Notes: generated from the letters alone by a model not told the origin. Positions 19,861-28,623 are shown, numbered from the stretch's first letter. The stretch: DNA of 39,734 nt from an uncultured Alcanivorax sp. (GCA_913055795.1 CAJXLA010000012.1:1-39734), one strand, 5' to 3'. Program-made: numbers and translations.

Positions 19861-20538
19861 ATGCTGGCCCGAACGATCACCGCAATGGCATCCCTGGCCC
19901 TGCTGGCCGGCTGTGCACTCAGTCCCCAGGAAATCGCAATGCGTCCGGATCCGGCCGTGCCTGCCGCCAATGTGGGCCATAACGCGCCTGTCCGTGTGGA
20001 CGTGGTGGACGAGCGCGCGGACGAGGCTTTCGGTACCCGGGGCGGTGTCTACAAGGATACGGCCCTGATCCATCCGGCCAATGACGTCAATGCCGCGATC
20101 CGCGAGATCGTGCGGAACGGCCTGCAGAAACAGGGGTTCAACGCCTATAACCCCCCCGAGGGCGAGGCCACCCGCCTGACCATCTCGATCGAGACCCTGT
20201 CCTATGTGCCCGAATCCGGCTCCGTCGTGAATCAGGTCACTACACGCGCCATCCTCCAGGCCGTAGCGCAACGCCCGGACGCAACCCATCGCGCCACCTT
20301 CCGCAGCAAGGTCACGCACGACACCCCCTTCACGCCGGATGCCCGGCGCAACGAGGCCATGATGAATGACGTGCTGGAACGTTCCCTGAAACGCCTGCTG
20401 GCCGACCCGCAACTGCTCGCCTTCCTGTCCGGTACGGACGATCCGTCCGCGCCGTCGAACACGCAACCCGACCAGGAGGAAGCGAACACCCAAAGCGAGC
20501 GGCAAAACGGCAATGAGCAACCGCCCGAGGTGTTATGA
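19861..20538 (+). CDS. YajG-like outer-membrane lipoprotein
   Basis: The 225-residue precursor has a lipobox (LLAGC), so it should be lipidated after signal peptidase II cleavage. The mature part (about 30-200) resembles the YajG/Lipoprotein_16 family, with VRVDVVDER, an NDVNAAIREIV helix and a terminal helix LERSLKRLLAD. A 40-residue Gln/Asn/Glu-rich tail follows. Function of the family is poorly known. The ATG at 19861 has GGAGAAG 6 nt upstream, favouring it over ATG 19849. It follows ispB closely, and its stop overlaps the next gene as ATGA, so the three probably form an operon. Confidence 0.78.
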   Translation: MLARTITAMASLALLAGCALSPQEIAMRPDPAVPAANVGHNAPVRVDVVDERADEAFGTRGGVYKDTALIHPANDVNAAIREIVRNGLQKQGFNAYNPPEGEATRLTISIETLSYVPESGSVVNQVTTRAILQAVAQRPDATHRATFRSKVTHDTPFTPDARRNEAMMNDVLERSLKRLLADPQLLAFLSGTDDPSAPSNTQPDQEEANTQSERQNGNEQPPEVL

Positions 20539-20810
20539 AACGGGTGGTCATCCGGTACTGCACCGGCTGCAACTGGCTGCTGCGCAGCGGCTGGATGGCC
20601 CAGGAGCTGCTGTCCACCTTCGCCGACGACATCGACGAAGTGGCCCTGCAGCCGGGCACGGGCGGCGTCTTCGCCATTCATGCCGGCGATGTCCTGATCT
20701 GGGAACGCAAGCGCGATGGCGGCTTCCCCGAGATCAAGGAGCTCAAACGCCGGGTCCGTGACGCGTTCTGGCCCGAGCGGGATCTGGGCCATCTGGACCG
20801 ACACGACTGA
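20535..20810 (+). CDS. SelW/Rdx-family CXXC protein
   Basis: This 91-residue protein has a thioredoxin-like fold of the SelT/SelW/SelH (Rdx) group: YCTGCNWLLRSGW at the N-terminus with the redox CXXC at C9-C12, then LQPGTGGVFAI and a C-terminal GGFPEIKELKRRVRD. The first motif position is Cys, not selenocysteine. The cellular partner of bacterial members is unknown. It overlaps the lipoprotein gene by 4 nt. Confidence 0.85.
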   Translation: MKRVVIRYCTGCNWLLRSGWMAQELLSTFADDIDEVALQPGTGGVFAIHAGDVLIWERKRDGGFPEIKELKRRVRDAFWPERDLGHLDRHD

Positions 20811-20829
20811 ACCCCGTTGCCGGTTCGCT

Positions 20830-21555
20830 TCAATCCAACAGGGACGCCGGATTCAGGGACCACGTAACCGCATCCAGACAGGCCCGCAGATCCCGCGCCA
20901 GATAAAGCTCGGCATCATGCGGATGGATGGCCAGGCGCACGGGCCGGCGCCACCAACGAGCCAGTTGCAGCTGGACCGCATTGATCAGCCGCAGCACCCG
21001 CGCCCGGCCCGGGGTGTCCGCCTCGAAACCGACCACGGGTAACCGGCGAAAGCGCCCGGTTTCCACGTCATGGATGCCGCTCAGGGTCTCGTAATAGCGA
21101 AACGGCAGGGCTTTCAACTCGGCAGGCGGGATCGCGCCCAGCGCCCAGGCCGGCGGCACATAAAGCTCCGGGGACTCGAGGCCCTGCTCATCGAACCAGC
21201 GCCGGTTGGCCCGGATCAACCCGGCAATGGCGTCGGCATCCAGCGACAGATGTTCGGCCGCATCCCGGGAGAGCAGCAGACTGTGCAGGCGGTGATAAAG
21301 GGTACGCGGTGGGGCGCACTGATGAGACCAGCCGTGGCCGGCCAGTTCATAACCCTGCTGTTGCAGCGAATGCAGCCAGCCGATATCCGCGTGCGACCAG
21401 TCCCGGCCCGGCACCACCAGCAGCACAATGCGCTCCGCCGGGATCGTCTCCGGCATGGTGCGCAGCAGCTCCGCTACACGGGTGCGGGTTTCGGGCATGA
21501 CGTCATGAATGGACACCAGCGCCCGTAACCCGGTGCGCGACACCGGTTCGGTCAT
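20830..21555 (-). CDS. DUF2334-type polysaccharide deacetylase family protein
   Basis: This 241-residue protein belongs to the NodB-like deacetylase superfamily. It shows the SIHDV opening, where Asp is the usual base or metal ligand. It also has GHGWSHQ with two metal-binding His, YVPPAW, and a final LAIHPHD strand. It has no signal peptide, suggesting a cytosolic glycan or glycolipid substrate. The ATG at 21555 overlaps the stop of the glycosyltransferase gene (ATGA). DUF2334 next to a GT4 enzyme is a pattern seen in glycolipid pathways; the substrate is not identifiable. Confidence 0.82.
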   Translation of the reverse strand: MTEPVSRTGLRALVSIHDVMPETRTRVAELLRTMPETIPAERIVLLVVPGRDWSHADIGWLHSLQQQGYELAGHGWSHQCAPPRTLYHRLHSLLLSRDAAEHLSLDADAIAGLIRANRRWFDEQGLESPELYVPPAWALGAIPPAELKALPFRYYETLSGIHDVETGRFRRLPVVGFEADTPGRARVLRLINAVQLQLARWWRRPVRLAIHPHDAELYLARDLRACLDAVTWSLNPASLLD

Positions 21556-22721
21556 GATGAGGTACGCGTACCCAGGCGCCGCAGCATACTCAGAGTCGCC
21601 GAGGGGGCGGGCCGGGGCAACCCGGGTGCGCACAACGCGGTCTGGCGCAGCACGTCTTCCCAGCTCGCCAGGGTCTGTTCATTCACCTCGGCGGCCATGC
21701 GGCGTGCCTGTTCCGCCAGCTCGGTACGCGCTGCCGGATCCATCCGTTCCAGACGGCGCAGGCCCTGTGCCAGGCTTTCGTCTTCCTCGAGCGGCACCAG
21801 CCCCGGCGCCAGGCCTGACCACTGATTGATGCCGCAGGCGGGCGAGGTGATCACCCAGCGCGCCCGGGCCATGGCTTCCAGGGCCACGGTACCGAACGCC
21901 TCCACCGCCGACGGCAGCAGCAGCACTTCATGGGTATCCATGTACTCGATGACCCCGGCCCGGCTCACCCAGCCGGTAAAGGCAAGGTTATCCAGCCGCT
22001 CGGCGGCTTCCAGCACCTGCTCGCGCAGGGGGCCATCGCCCAGAATGGTGAAGTCGAGATCCGGACGGCGGGCGGCGAGCGCCAGCAGGTCGTCAATATT
22101 CTTTTCCGCCGCCAGACGGCCCACATAGAGCACCGAGCGAACGCCATCCCGCGGTGGTTCGGCCGGCCGCCGGATAAATTCGTGCGCCAGGGGCGTGCCC
22201 ACCAGATAGGGATGCTCGACACCGATGGCGCGAGCCTGTTCCACCATGGTTTCGCTGATGGTGGCGACCGTGGACGCGCCCCGGAACATGGCCAGGTTGA
22301 GCCGGTCGAGCAGCCCACTGGCCAGCCGTGCCAGTACCGGCCCCCAATAGAGTTGCACCAGATGGGTGTAGTCCGTCTGAAAGGTCACGCAGACCGGGAT
22401 GCCCATCTTGCGAGCGAGCCAGTAGCCGCCCAGGGAAAAGATGCCGGGGCCGGGCACCACCACGACATGGGGCTGCATTTCTTCCATCAGCCGCGTCAGC
22501 TCGCGCATGCGCGGAAAGAACAACCGCTGGGTGGTGTCGCCGGGCATGGGGATGGAGCCGCCCTGACAGGGATGCGGATCCTCGATACAGGGCGCGGCCA
22601 GCTCGGCGCGCTCCACGCGCTGATCCAGCTGCCCCACCAGATCCTGATAGTAAGTGCCCACGCCATTGCGGCCCTGAATGGCGTCCACGACAAAGAGTAC
22701 GCGCAGGTCTTGTGTTTCCAT
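21552..22721 (-). CDS. Glycosyltransferase family 4-like
   Basis: This is a 389-residue GT-B fold enzyme transferring a sugar from a nucleotide donor. The N-terminal Rossmann half starts at LRVLFVVD and contains VVVPGPGIFSLGGYWLARK. The C-terminal half has YVGRLAAEKNIDDLL, ILGDGPLREQV, FTGWV and the donor-binding EAFGTVALEAMA motif (E-x7-E type). Its sequence resembles the diacylglycerol and phosphatidylinositol glycosyltransferase group. The start is uncertain: ATG 22721 fits the fold, but its GGAG is only 2 nt away, while ATG 22763 (14 residues longer) lacks a good ribosome site. It overlaps the deacetylase gene downstream. Confidence 0.85.
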   Translation of the reverse strand: METQDLRVLFVVDAIQGRNGVGTYYQDLVGQLDQRVERAELAAPCIEDPHPCQGGSIPMPGDTTQRLFFPRMRELTRLMEEMQPHVVVVPGPGIFSLGGYWLARKMGIPVCVTFQTDYTHLVQLYWGPVLARLASGLLDRLNLAMFRGASTVATISETMVEQARAIGVEHPYLVGTPLAHEFIRRPAEPPRDGVRSVLYVGRLAAEKNIDDLLALAARRPDLDFTILGDGPLREQVLEAAERLDNLAFTGWVSRAGVIEYMDTHEVLLLPSAVEAFGTVALEAMARARWVITSPACGINQWSGLAPGLVPLEEDESLAQGLRRLERMDPAARTELAEQARRMAAEVNEQTLASWEDVLRQTALCAPGLPRPAPSATLSMLRRLGTRTSS

Positions 22722-22805
22722 GTCTCCATTATGCGCCCGCAACGAGGCGGAAATCTTACCCATGAACAACGGCGCTCAGGCAAATTTGTAACAAAAGCTG
22801 AAACA

Positions 22806-23969
22806 TCAGGACGCGCTCTCCTCCGCCATCGGTTGCGGGTAACCCAGCTCCCGGTAAACGAAACCAAAATCCCGGACCAGACGCTCGGGCGACAGGGCCA
22901 GACCGGTCAGGGAATACTGGTGCCCGCTCTGGTAACCGCGCGCGCGCTCCGCTTCCGCGCGGAGCGCGCGCTGACAGGCCTGGTCCGGGGTCCAGCCGAA
23001 GCGCTCGTACAACGCCCGTACACCCGCGTCCGGCTCGGGCACGAGCTCCTCCAGCAGCATACTGGCGCTGCGCGAGCGCGGCAGTTGCGGCACAACCTCG
23101 AACAGATGGCGATAATAGAAACACAGCATGTCCGCGAGCCGGTCCCGCCAGTAGTCCGGATCAATGCCGCGCCCACGAAAAATGCGCGCGCCTACCAGAA
23201 TGGAATTGATCTGGGAGGGCACCGCCCGGGTGGGGTTGCGGAAACAGGCGACAAAACGCGCATCCGGAAATTCGGCGGCGAGCATCTCCAGCCAGGGCGT
23301 GAAGGAGGGATTCTTGGACAGGAAGGTCTTGTCCGGGCCGTGAAACCAGAGATGGCGCTGCACGAACGCGCGGTAGAAGCGCAGAATGCGGCGCTTTTCC
23401 CGATCCGTCAGGGCCCGATCCCCGTAGGCCAGGCGCCAGAGCCGCTCGTCCGGCAGCGGCAGCACCAGCAGGAAACAGCCCAGCACCGGCGCCAGGGCCA
23501 GATAATCCTCCTCGGGCGCAGCCAGACCGGTACTGTGAATCTCGTCCAGCCCACCCAGGATCCGGCGCTCGAACACCTGCAGGAGCCGCGCCAGCGGCCG
23601 GCCCAACAGGGCGTCAATGCGCGCCAGGCCCAGCCAGAAAAAGCGCTGGGTAATGGACGGGGCAAAGATCAGTTCCCACAGAGCGGTAGTGGTAAATCGG
23701 TTTGCATCCAGCGCCAGCAAACGATGCAGAAAGGTGGTACCGCTGCGGGGCACACCGATGACGAACAGCGGCGCCCGGATGGCCACCCGCCGATAGCCGG
23801 CAAAGAGTACTCGATCGAGCACCAGGCCTGTTCCATTGACGAGCAACAGGGCCAGCAACAACGGCCAGAACACCACCAGCACCAGCCAGCGCCGCCACAG
23901 CTGCCGCGCCGGCTGGTCCGGGGCGGGCAGCCAGGAGCGCAGGAACAACATTAAAAAGTCTTTCAACAT
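22806..23969 (-). CDS. Sulfotransferase family protein, membrane-anchored
   Basis: The 387-residue protein has a hydrophobic N-terminal helix (about 28-48), then the PAPS 5'-phosphosulfate loop GVPRSGTTFLHR (residues 72-83). A 3'-phosphate-binding-like segment FVACFRNPTRAVPS follows in the middle. The length and the long C-terminal helical part fit the Sulfotransfer_3 type group. Sulfation of a lipid or glycan is the likely reaction. The gene is 84 bp upstream of the glycosyltransferase on the same strand, so the three may build a sulfated glycolipid or envelope glycan; that is inference. Confidence 0.85.
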   Translation of the reverse strand: MLKDFLMLFLRSWLPAPDQPARQLWRRWLVLVVFWPLLLALLLVNGTGLVLDRVLFAGYRRVAIRAPLFVIGVPRSGTTFLHRLLALDANRFTTTALWELIFAPSITQRFFWLGLARIDALLGRPLARLLQVFERRILGGLDEIHSTGLAAPEEDYLALAPVLGCFLLVLPLPDERLWRLAYGDRALTDREKRRILRFYRAFVQRHLWFHGPDKTFLSKNPSFTPWLEMLAAEFPDARFVACFRNPTRAVPSQINSILVGARIFRGRGIDPDYWRDRLADMLCFYYRHLFEVVPQLPRSRSASMLLEELVPEPDAGVRALYERFGWTPDQACQRALRAEAERARGYQSGHQYSLTGLALSPERLVRDFGFVYRELGYPQPMAEESAS

Positions 23970-24039
23970 GGCGCCTTCCCCGGGCGTTTCGGGGCTCTAC
24001 ATGAGCGAAACGCATCGCCCACCGAAGTCCCTCTTGAAT

Positions 24040-24181
24040 CTCTGCCGTGTCCATGAGCGGAATTGGTTACACCCAAAAGCTTTCTCGCCATTGTCCACGC
24101 CATGGACTGATTACCACCCGGCAACTGCATCACGGGGACCATTGATGGGTGCAACCAATTTCGCTCATGGATACGGCAGAG
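24040..24181. repeat. Long imperfect inverted repeat, MITE/REP-like
   Basis: Two 36-bp arms (24040-24075 and 24146-24181) are inverted copies with 33 of 36 matching positions, separated by 70 bp. A further partial copy of the arm core CATGAGCG lies at about 23999-24007. The element fills the intergenic space between the sulfotransferase and the enoyl-CoA hydratase genes and holds no plausible gene. No clear target-site duplication is visible. It could be a REP doublet or a small non-autonomous mobile element. Confidence 0.75.
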
Positions 24182-24187
24182 GTTTAC

Positions 24188-24967
24188 CTAACTGAATTGT
24201 GTGAAGTCGGGTTGGCGCTTTTCCATGAAGGCCTGGATCGCTTCGCGTGCCTCGGGCGACGTCAGTCGTTCGCCAAAGGCCTTGCCCTCTTCCGCCATCT
24301 GTTGTTGCAACTGCTCGCGCTGATGCTGCTTGAGCAGATGCTTGGTCAGGCGCACGGCCGCCGCGGGCTGTTTCGCCAGTTGATGGGCTTTTTCTCGCGC
24401 ACGGTGCTGATAATCCGCGCTGGCGAAGACATCGTTGGCCAGGCCCAGTTCCCGCGCCTTGTCGGCGCCGAAAGCCTCACCCAACAGCAAGAGTTCCGCC
24501 GCCCGCTGGTAGCCGACAATCTGCGGCAGCAACAGACTGGACCCTGCCTCGGGGCAGAGTCCCAGGTTGACGAAAGGCAATTGCAGGCGCGCGTCGGCAC
24601 CCAGATAGACCAGATCACAATGCAGCAGCAGCGTGGTCCCCACCCCCACGGCCGGACCGTTCACGGCGGCCATCAACGGCTTGGTCAGCACCGGCAGCAG
24701 GTTCAGAAAACGCATCACCGGCGTGTCCTCGTCCGTGGCGGGGTTGTTGAGAAAATCCTCCATGTCGTTGCCCGCGGTAAAACAGTCCTCGGTGCCGGTG
24801 ATCAGCATGACGCGCACGTTCGGATCCGCCTCGCCGGCGTTCAGTGCTTCGGTCAAGGCGCTGTACATGGCCTGCCGGAGCGCGTTCTTGCGCTCGGGCC
24901 GCTCGATGCGGATCTCCAGCACATGGCCGTCTTGTCGGGTCATGATTTCGGGACAGGCTTCAGTCAT
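24188..24967 (-). CDS. Enoyl-CoA hydratase/isomerase family protein
   Basis: This is a 259-residue crotonase-fold enzyme. IERPERKNAL opens the fold. TAGNDMEDF and GPAVGVGTTLLLHCDL form the oxyanion hole. The conserved LGLCPEAGSS segment carries a Glu or Asp equivalent. The exact reaction (hydratase or isomerase) is not decidable. The ATG at 24967 overlaps the HIT gene stop by 8 bp and has GGAG 7 nt upstream. Same-strand neighbours are an AraC regulator and a HIT protein, probably one operon araC-HIT-ech. Confidence 0.9.
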   Translation of the reverse strand: MTEACPEIMTRQDGHVLEIRIERPERKNALRQAMYSALTEALNAGEADPNVRVMLITGTEDCFTAGNDMEDFLNNPATDEDTPVMRFLNLLPVLTKPLMAAVNGPAVGVGTTLLLHCDLVYLGADARLQLPFVNLGLCPEAGSSLLLPQIVGYQRAAELLLLGEAFGADKARELGLANDVFASADYQHRAREKAHQLAKQPAAAVRLTKHLLKQHQREQLQQQMAEEGKAFGERLTSPEAREAIQAFMEKRQPDFTQFS

Positions 24968-25388
24968 GGTCGGGCTCCAGAAAATCGTTCGGCAGGGCCG
25001 CGCACAGAGCGTGCAGCCAGGGCGGCTCCTCGCCGGGGTTGTAGGGTTCGACTTCGCCCTGACCCCAGACGGGACCGGGCCAGCAGGGGTCGTGCTCGTG
25101 ACGGCCGATGACATGCAGGTGCAGCTGGGGCACCCGGTTGCCCAGGGCGCCCACATTGATCTTGTCGGGCGAGGCGGCACACTCGAGCGCCCGCGCGAGC
25201 ACCGCCATCTCGTCCAGCAGCTGATGCTGCTCCGCCGTCGGCAGATGATGCCATTCCACTGCGTCCGCGTGTTTCGGGATCAGCATCAGCCAGGGAAAAC
25301 GCCGGTCATTCATCCAGCGCACCCGGGACAGCGGGGTTTGGCCCAACACCATCGTGTCCCGCGCCAGGCTCGGGTGCAGTTCGCTCAT
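24960..25388 (-). CDS. HIT family hydrolase
   Basis: The 142-residue histidine-triad protein has the active-site segment PQLHLHVIGR, in which the first His of the triad is Gln as in a proteobacterial subgroup. KINVGALGN lies just before it, and WPGPVWGQG follows. The likely substrate is a nucleotide conjugate (Ap4A- or adenylate-type). GGAG lies 6 nt before the ATG. It is 2 bp after the AraC stop and overlaps the downstream hydratase. Confidence 0.9.
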   Translation of the reverse strand: MSELHPSLARDTMVLGQTPLSRVRWMNDRRFPWLMLIPKHADAVEWHHLPTAEQHQLLDEMAVLARALECAASPDKINVGALGNRVPQLHLHVIGRHEHDPCWPGPVWGQGEVEPYNPGEEPPWLHALCAALPNDFLEPDHD

Positions 25389-25390
25389 GA

Positions 25391-26407
25391 TCAGCTCCGG
25401 TAATCCGAGGGGCTGCGGCCGGTCCAGCGGCGAAAGGCGCGGGCGAAGTTCGAAGCGTCGGAATAGCCCAGCGACAGCGCGATTTCGTCCACCGTCTTGT
25501 CGCTCTGGCTGAGATATTCCACGGCCAGCCCCTTGCGCAGCTCATCGAGAATGCGCTGATAACTGGTGCCCAGCTGCTGGAGTTTGCGCTTGAGTGTGCG
25601 CGAGGACATGTACAACTCCTCCGCCACTTCATCCACGTCGGGAAACTCCCCCGAGCGGCCCAGGATGATACGCCGCACCTGGCCGAGCAGCCGCGGGGGC
25701 GATTTGATGCTGGCGAGTTCCTGTTCGCACTGCGCCTCGGCCATGCTGGCCAGCCGCGGATCTGCGAACCGCAACTTTTCGTCCAGGTCGCGCGCGGGAA
25801 AGCGCATCTGATGGTGGGCGCAATCAAAACGGCAGGGCACGGGAATCAAATCCCGCATGCGGTGAAAATAACTCGGCTCGGGATAAGCGAAACGCAATTC
25901 GCCTTCGGGCAGAATATCCGGCACCAGCCTCTGAGCCATGAAATGGAAGCTGGAAAACAGAGCCTCGACGATAAACGGCGCCAGTTCATTGAGCGAAACC
26001 AGCTCATCGATCTGCAACACCGCGGTATCCCCCTCGACGCGGTGCTGAAGCTCCACGATGGTGGTACGGGTTCGGAAGAAACGCACCGCCAGTTCGATGG
26101 CGTCGCCCAGGGTTTCACTGCTCATGGCGGCATAGCCCAGAAACCCGTGCGAGGAGATGGTCATGCCGGCGCCGAACTCCCAGCCCAGCCAGGGCTCGCC
26201 GGTGAGTTCGAACACGCGCCGGCCGATCTGCTCAAACTCGGGTAGCGGAATACGCTGACCGGGTTCGCGCCAGAAGCCCGGTTCCAGCGTCAAGGGCTCC
26301 AGCAACTGCTCCTCGGTGATACTCCGGCGTTCCAGTATATCCAGCAGCAATGGAAAATACTCCGCCGAAATGGCGTATTCCGCCGGATCCATCTTGATGA
26401 TCGTCAT
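25391..26407 (-). CDS. AraC family transcriptional regulator with arabinose-binding-like N-terminal domain
   Basis: This 338-residue regulator has an N-terminal ligand-binding domain (about 15-200) of the kind found in OruR/ArgR2-like AraC proteins. The C-terminal double HTH (about 240-335) shows VAEELYMSSRTLKRKLQQLG and LGYSDASNFARAFRRWTGRSP. The ATG at 26407 has GGGTGA 5 nt before it. It is divergent from the metal-dependent hydrolase across 124 bp, a common layout for a regulator and its target. The downstream HIT and enoyl-CoA hydratase genes may be in the same transcript. The ligand is unknown, possibly a lipid-related compound. Confidence 0.9.
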   Translation of the reverse strand: MTIIKMDPAEYAISAEYFPLLLDILERRSITEEQLLEPLTLEPGFWREPGQRIPLPEFEQIGRRVFELTGEPWLGWEFGAGMTISSHGFLGYAAMSSETLGDAIELAVRFFRTRTTIVELQHRVEGDTAVLQIDELVSLNELAPFIVEALFSSFHFMAQRLVPDILPEGELRFAYPEPSYFHRMRDLIPVPCRFDCAHHQMRFPARDLDEKLRFADPRLASMAEAQCEQELASIKSPPRLLGQVRRIILGRSGEFPDVDEVAEELYMSSRTLKRKLQQLGTSYQRILDELRKGLAVEYLSQSDKTVDEIALSLGYSDASNFARAFRRWTGRSPSDYRS

Positions 26408-26417
26408 GGAGTCACCC

Positions 26418-26446
26418 TTGACCGCTTGTCTCCGGTGGCCTGAAAT
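26418..26446 (+). promoter_or_regulatory. Candidate promoter for the metal-dependent hydrolase
   Basis: TTGACC (26418-26423), a 17-bp spacer and TGAAAT (26441-26446) form a moderate sigma-70 pair, giving an about 79-nt leader. The site is close to the AraC start and could be regulated by that protein. Confidence 0.4.
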
Positions 26447-26531
26447 GACCGAAAGCTGACACAAGATAACCTTCCGGCCAGAGCGACCGCAAGGCATATT
26501 GTTAACCCTGTTACCAGTGATCGGAGGCTCC

Positions 26532-27359
26532 ATGACCGCACAACAACCGATAGCCGAGCAGCCGGCCATTACGGTCCGACGCATGGATTTCCGATTCGGC
26601 GGCGACACACCGGCGCAATTCGTGGACGGCAACCCCTTTGTCAGCGCCTTCCTCGCCGCCCTGTCGTCCGTCTTTCCGGAAGGGGAGCGCTTCTTTATCG
26701 ACGCCGTGCGCCATTACCGGGATCAGCTCGATGATGACGAGCTGCAGGAGGCGGTGCGCGGCTTTATCGGTCAGGAAGCCCACCACGGGCGCGAACATGA
26801 CACCTTCAATGCCTGGCTGGCCGAACAGGGCTACCCCATCGCGGACAAGCTGGAACGGGTGCGCGAAGGCCTCGACATGGCCCGGCGGCGCATGTCGCCA
26901 CGCCGACAGCTCGCGACGACCATCGCGCTGGAGCACTTCACCGCCATCATGGCCCACCAGCTGCTCGCCCACCCGGAGGTGAACGAACGTCTGCATCCCG
27001 AGGTGCGCGAGCTCTTCATGTGGCACGCGGTGGAGGAAACCGAGCACAAGGCGGTGGCCTTCGATGTCTATCAGGCCGTGGACGGTGGCTACTGGAACCG
27101 GGTGCTGACCATGCTGGAAATCACCCTGCTGTTCTGGCTGGACACGATTACCACCACGGCGAATTTTCTGCGCGCCCGGGGCGAAAACAAGCCCGGCAAC
27201 TGGCTCCGGGGCATCGGTTTTCTGCTGGGCCGGCCCGGCCCGCTGCGCCGGCTGATCCCGGAGTATCTGGCCTGGTTCCGGCCCGGTTTTCATCCCTGGC
27301 AGCACGACAACCAGGCCCTGATCCGGCCCTGGCAGCAAAAGCTGTCGGACGCGAATTGA
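26532..27359 (+). CDS. Metal-dependent hydrolase, ferritin-like (PF10118-type)
   Basis: The 275-residue helical protein has repeated Glu/His pairs characteristic of this di-iron-like family: QEAHHGREHDTFN, LEHFTAIMAH and WHAVEETEHKAVAFDVY. A C-terminal hydrophobic segment LEITLLFWLDTIT may touch the membrane. Function is not settled for the family; members occur beside lipid and alkane genes. GGAGG lies just before ATG 26532. It is divergent from the AraC regulator, suggesting regulation by it. Confidence 0.85.
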   Translation: MTAQQPIAEQPAITVRRMDFRFGGDTPAQFVDGNPFVSAFLAALSSVFPEGERFFIDAVRHYRDQLDDDELQEAVRGFIGQEAHHGREHDTFNAWLAEQGYPIADKLERVREGLDMARRRMSPRRQLATTIALEHFTAIMAHQLLAHPEVNERLHPEVRELFMWHAVEETEHKAVAFDVYQAVDGGYWNRVLTMLEITLLFWLDTITTTANFLRARGENKPGNWLRGIGFLLGRPGPLRRLIPEYLAWFRPGFHPWQHDNQALIRPWQQKLSDAN

Positions 27360-27443
27360 CAGAACCCTGAGCAGTCTGGTCAGTTACGACCTGAGCTGGA
27401 CGGGCTATGGTTCCGTCCCTGTTATTCCAACCCGGGAGAGCCC

Positions 27444-28286
27444 ATGTCCACACTCGAGGGCAAGACGGTCTTCATTTCCGGCGCCAGCCGCGGCATCGGC
27501 AAGGCCATCGGCGTGCGCTTTGCGCGCGAAGGCGCCAATATCGTGATCTTCGCCAAGACAGCCGAACCCGACCCCCGTCTGCCGGGCACCGCCTATACGG
27601 CGGCCGAGGAAATGGAAGCCTCCGGCGCCAGGACCCTGGTCTGCATCGGCGATATCCGCGACGAGAACCAGGTTCAGCAGGCCGTCGACCAAACCGTGGA
27701 AACCTTTGGCGGCATCGACGTACTGGTCAACAACGCCAGCGCCATTAACCTGACGCCCACGGAAGAGACGGAAATGAAGCGCTATGATCTGATGCACCAG
27801 ATCAACACGCGCGGCACCTTCCTGGCGAGCAAGCTTTGCCTGCCCCATCTGCGCCAGGCCGCCAATCCCCATGTCGTGAACCTCTCACCGCCGCTGGACA
27901 TGCAGGCCAAATGGTTCGCCCCGCACTGCGCCTATACCATGGCGAAATACGGCATGAGCATGTGCGTACTGGGCATGAGCAAGGAATACGAGGGCCAGGT
28001 GGCTTTCAACGCCCTCTGGCCGCGCACCGTGATCAACACGGCCGCCGTACAGAATCTGCTGGGTGGCGAGGCCATGGTGCAGAAGGCGCGGCAACCGGAG
28101 ATCATGGCGGACGCCGCCCACGCCATTGTCACGCAGGACGCGCGCCAGTACAGCGGACGATTCCTGGTGGACGACGAAGTGCTCCGGGAAGCCGGCATAA
28201 GCGATCTGAGCGGTTATCAGGTGGACACGGAGCTGCCCGCCTCCGAACTCATGCCGGACTTCTTCCTCGAGGAAAAACCGAGCTGA
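27444..28286 (+). CDS. Short-chain dehydrogenase, HSDL2-like
   Basis: This 280-residue NAD(P)-dependent oxidoreductase has the SGASRGIGKA cofactor loop (residues about 12-21), NNAS, and the catalytic Y164-x3-K168 in AYTMAKYG. The substitution pattern ISGASRGIG, FAKTAEP and LWPRTVINTAAVQ matches the hydroxysteroid dehydrogenase-like 2 group, which in bacteria acts on unknown hydroxyacyl or sterol-like substrates. A GGGAG site precedes the ATG. The lipid neighbours suggest fatty-acid-related chemistry. Confidence 0.9.
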   Translation: MSTLEGKTVFISGASRGIGKAIGVRFAREGANIVIFAKTAEPDPRLPGTAYTAAEEMEASGARTLVCIGDIRDENQVQQAVDQTVETFGGIDVLVNNASAINLTPTEETEMKRYDLMHQINTRGTFLASKLCLPHLRQAANPHVVNLSPPLDMQAKWFAPHCAYTMAKYGMSMCVLGMSKEYEGQVAFNALWPRTVINTAAVQNLLGGEAMVQKARQPEIMADAAHAIVTQDARQYSGRFLVDDEVLREAGISDLSGYQVDTELPASELMPDFFLEEKPS

Positions 28287-28307
28287 CGCAAAACGTCACT
28301 TTATGAC

Positions 28308-28334
28308 CCGGTGCACGGGGCTGCCGTGCACCGG
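28308..28334 (+). terminator. Strong hairpin after the SDR gene, no T-run
   Basis: An 11-bp perfect stem (CCGGTGCACGG and CCGTGCACCGG) with a 5-nt loop begins 21 bp after the SDR stop. The absence of a U-tract makes it a weak intrinsic terminator or an RNA-stabilising hairpin. Confidence 0.5.
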
Positions 28335-28437
28335 ATCGCTTCAGAGCTTCGTAACGCCCTGATTGGCCGTCCCCGGCACCTGGCACGGTTTTCGCTTTAC
28401 CAAGGCAGTAGCGGATTCATCAACGCCGGAGGCAGGC

Positions 28438-28623
28438 ATGGCCACTGTAATCAACTTCGACCAGCGCCGTCCCGACACCGCCCTGGAGCGGCTCAACCGG
28501 CAGACGGGGCTGAACTTCCGGGACTGGCCGGAATCCCTGCTGGACACGCGGGCAGACGAAGGCGATAAGGTTCATCCGGAACCGTCACGCCCCCGGGTAC
28601 AATCCCGACCAAAGCCGCACTGA
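28438..28623 (+). CDS. Small hypothetical protein
   Basis: The frame encodes 61 residues, starting MATVINFDQRRP and ending in a Pro/Arg-rich tail. A very good GGAGG (28428-28432) sits 5 nt before the ATG, which is the main support for it being real. It has no transmembrane segment or Cys and no family I recognise. It is convergent with the next gene, which stops 1 bp away. Confidence 0.55.
   Translation: MATVINFDQRRPDTALERLNRQTGLNFRDWPESLLDTRADEGDKVHPEPSRPRVQSRPKPH

Noticed and set aside
21930-23954. 674-codon plus-strand open frame over the glycosyltransferase and sulfotransferase genes
   Set aside because: It spans two real minus-strand genes, is rich in Gln/His/Arg as expected for a mirror frame and has no motif.
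26451-26520. Short TAACC-type direct repeats between the AraC regulator and the hydrolase as operator sites
   Set aside because: The repeats are only about 6 bp, unevenly spaced, and no consensus for this regulator is known.
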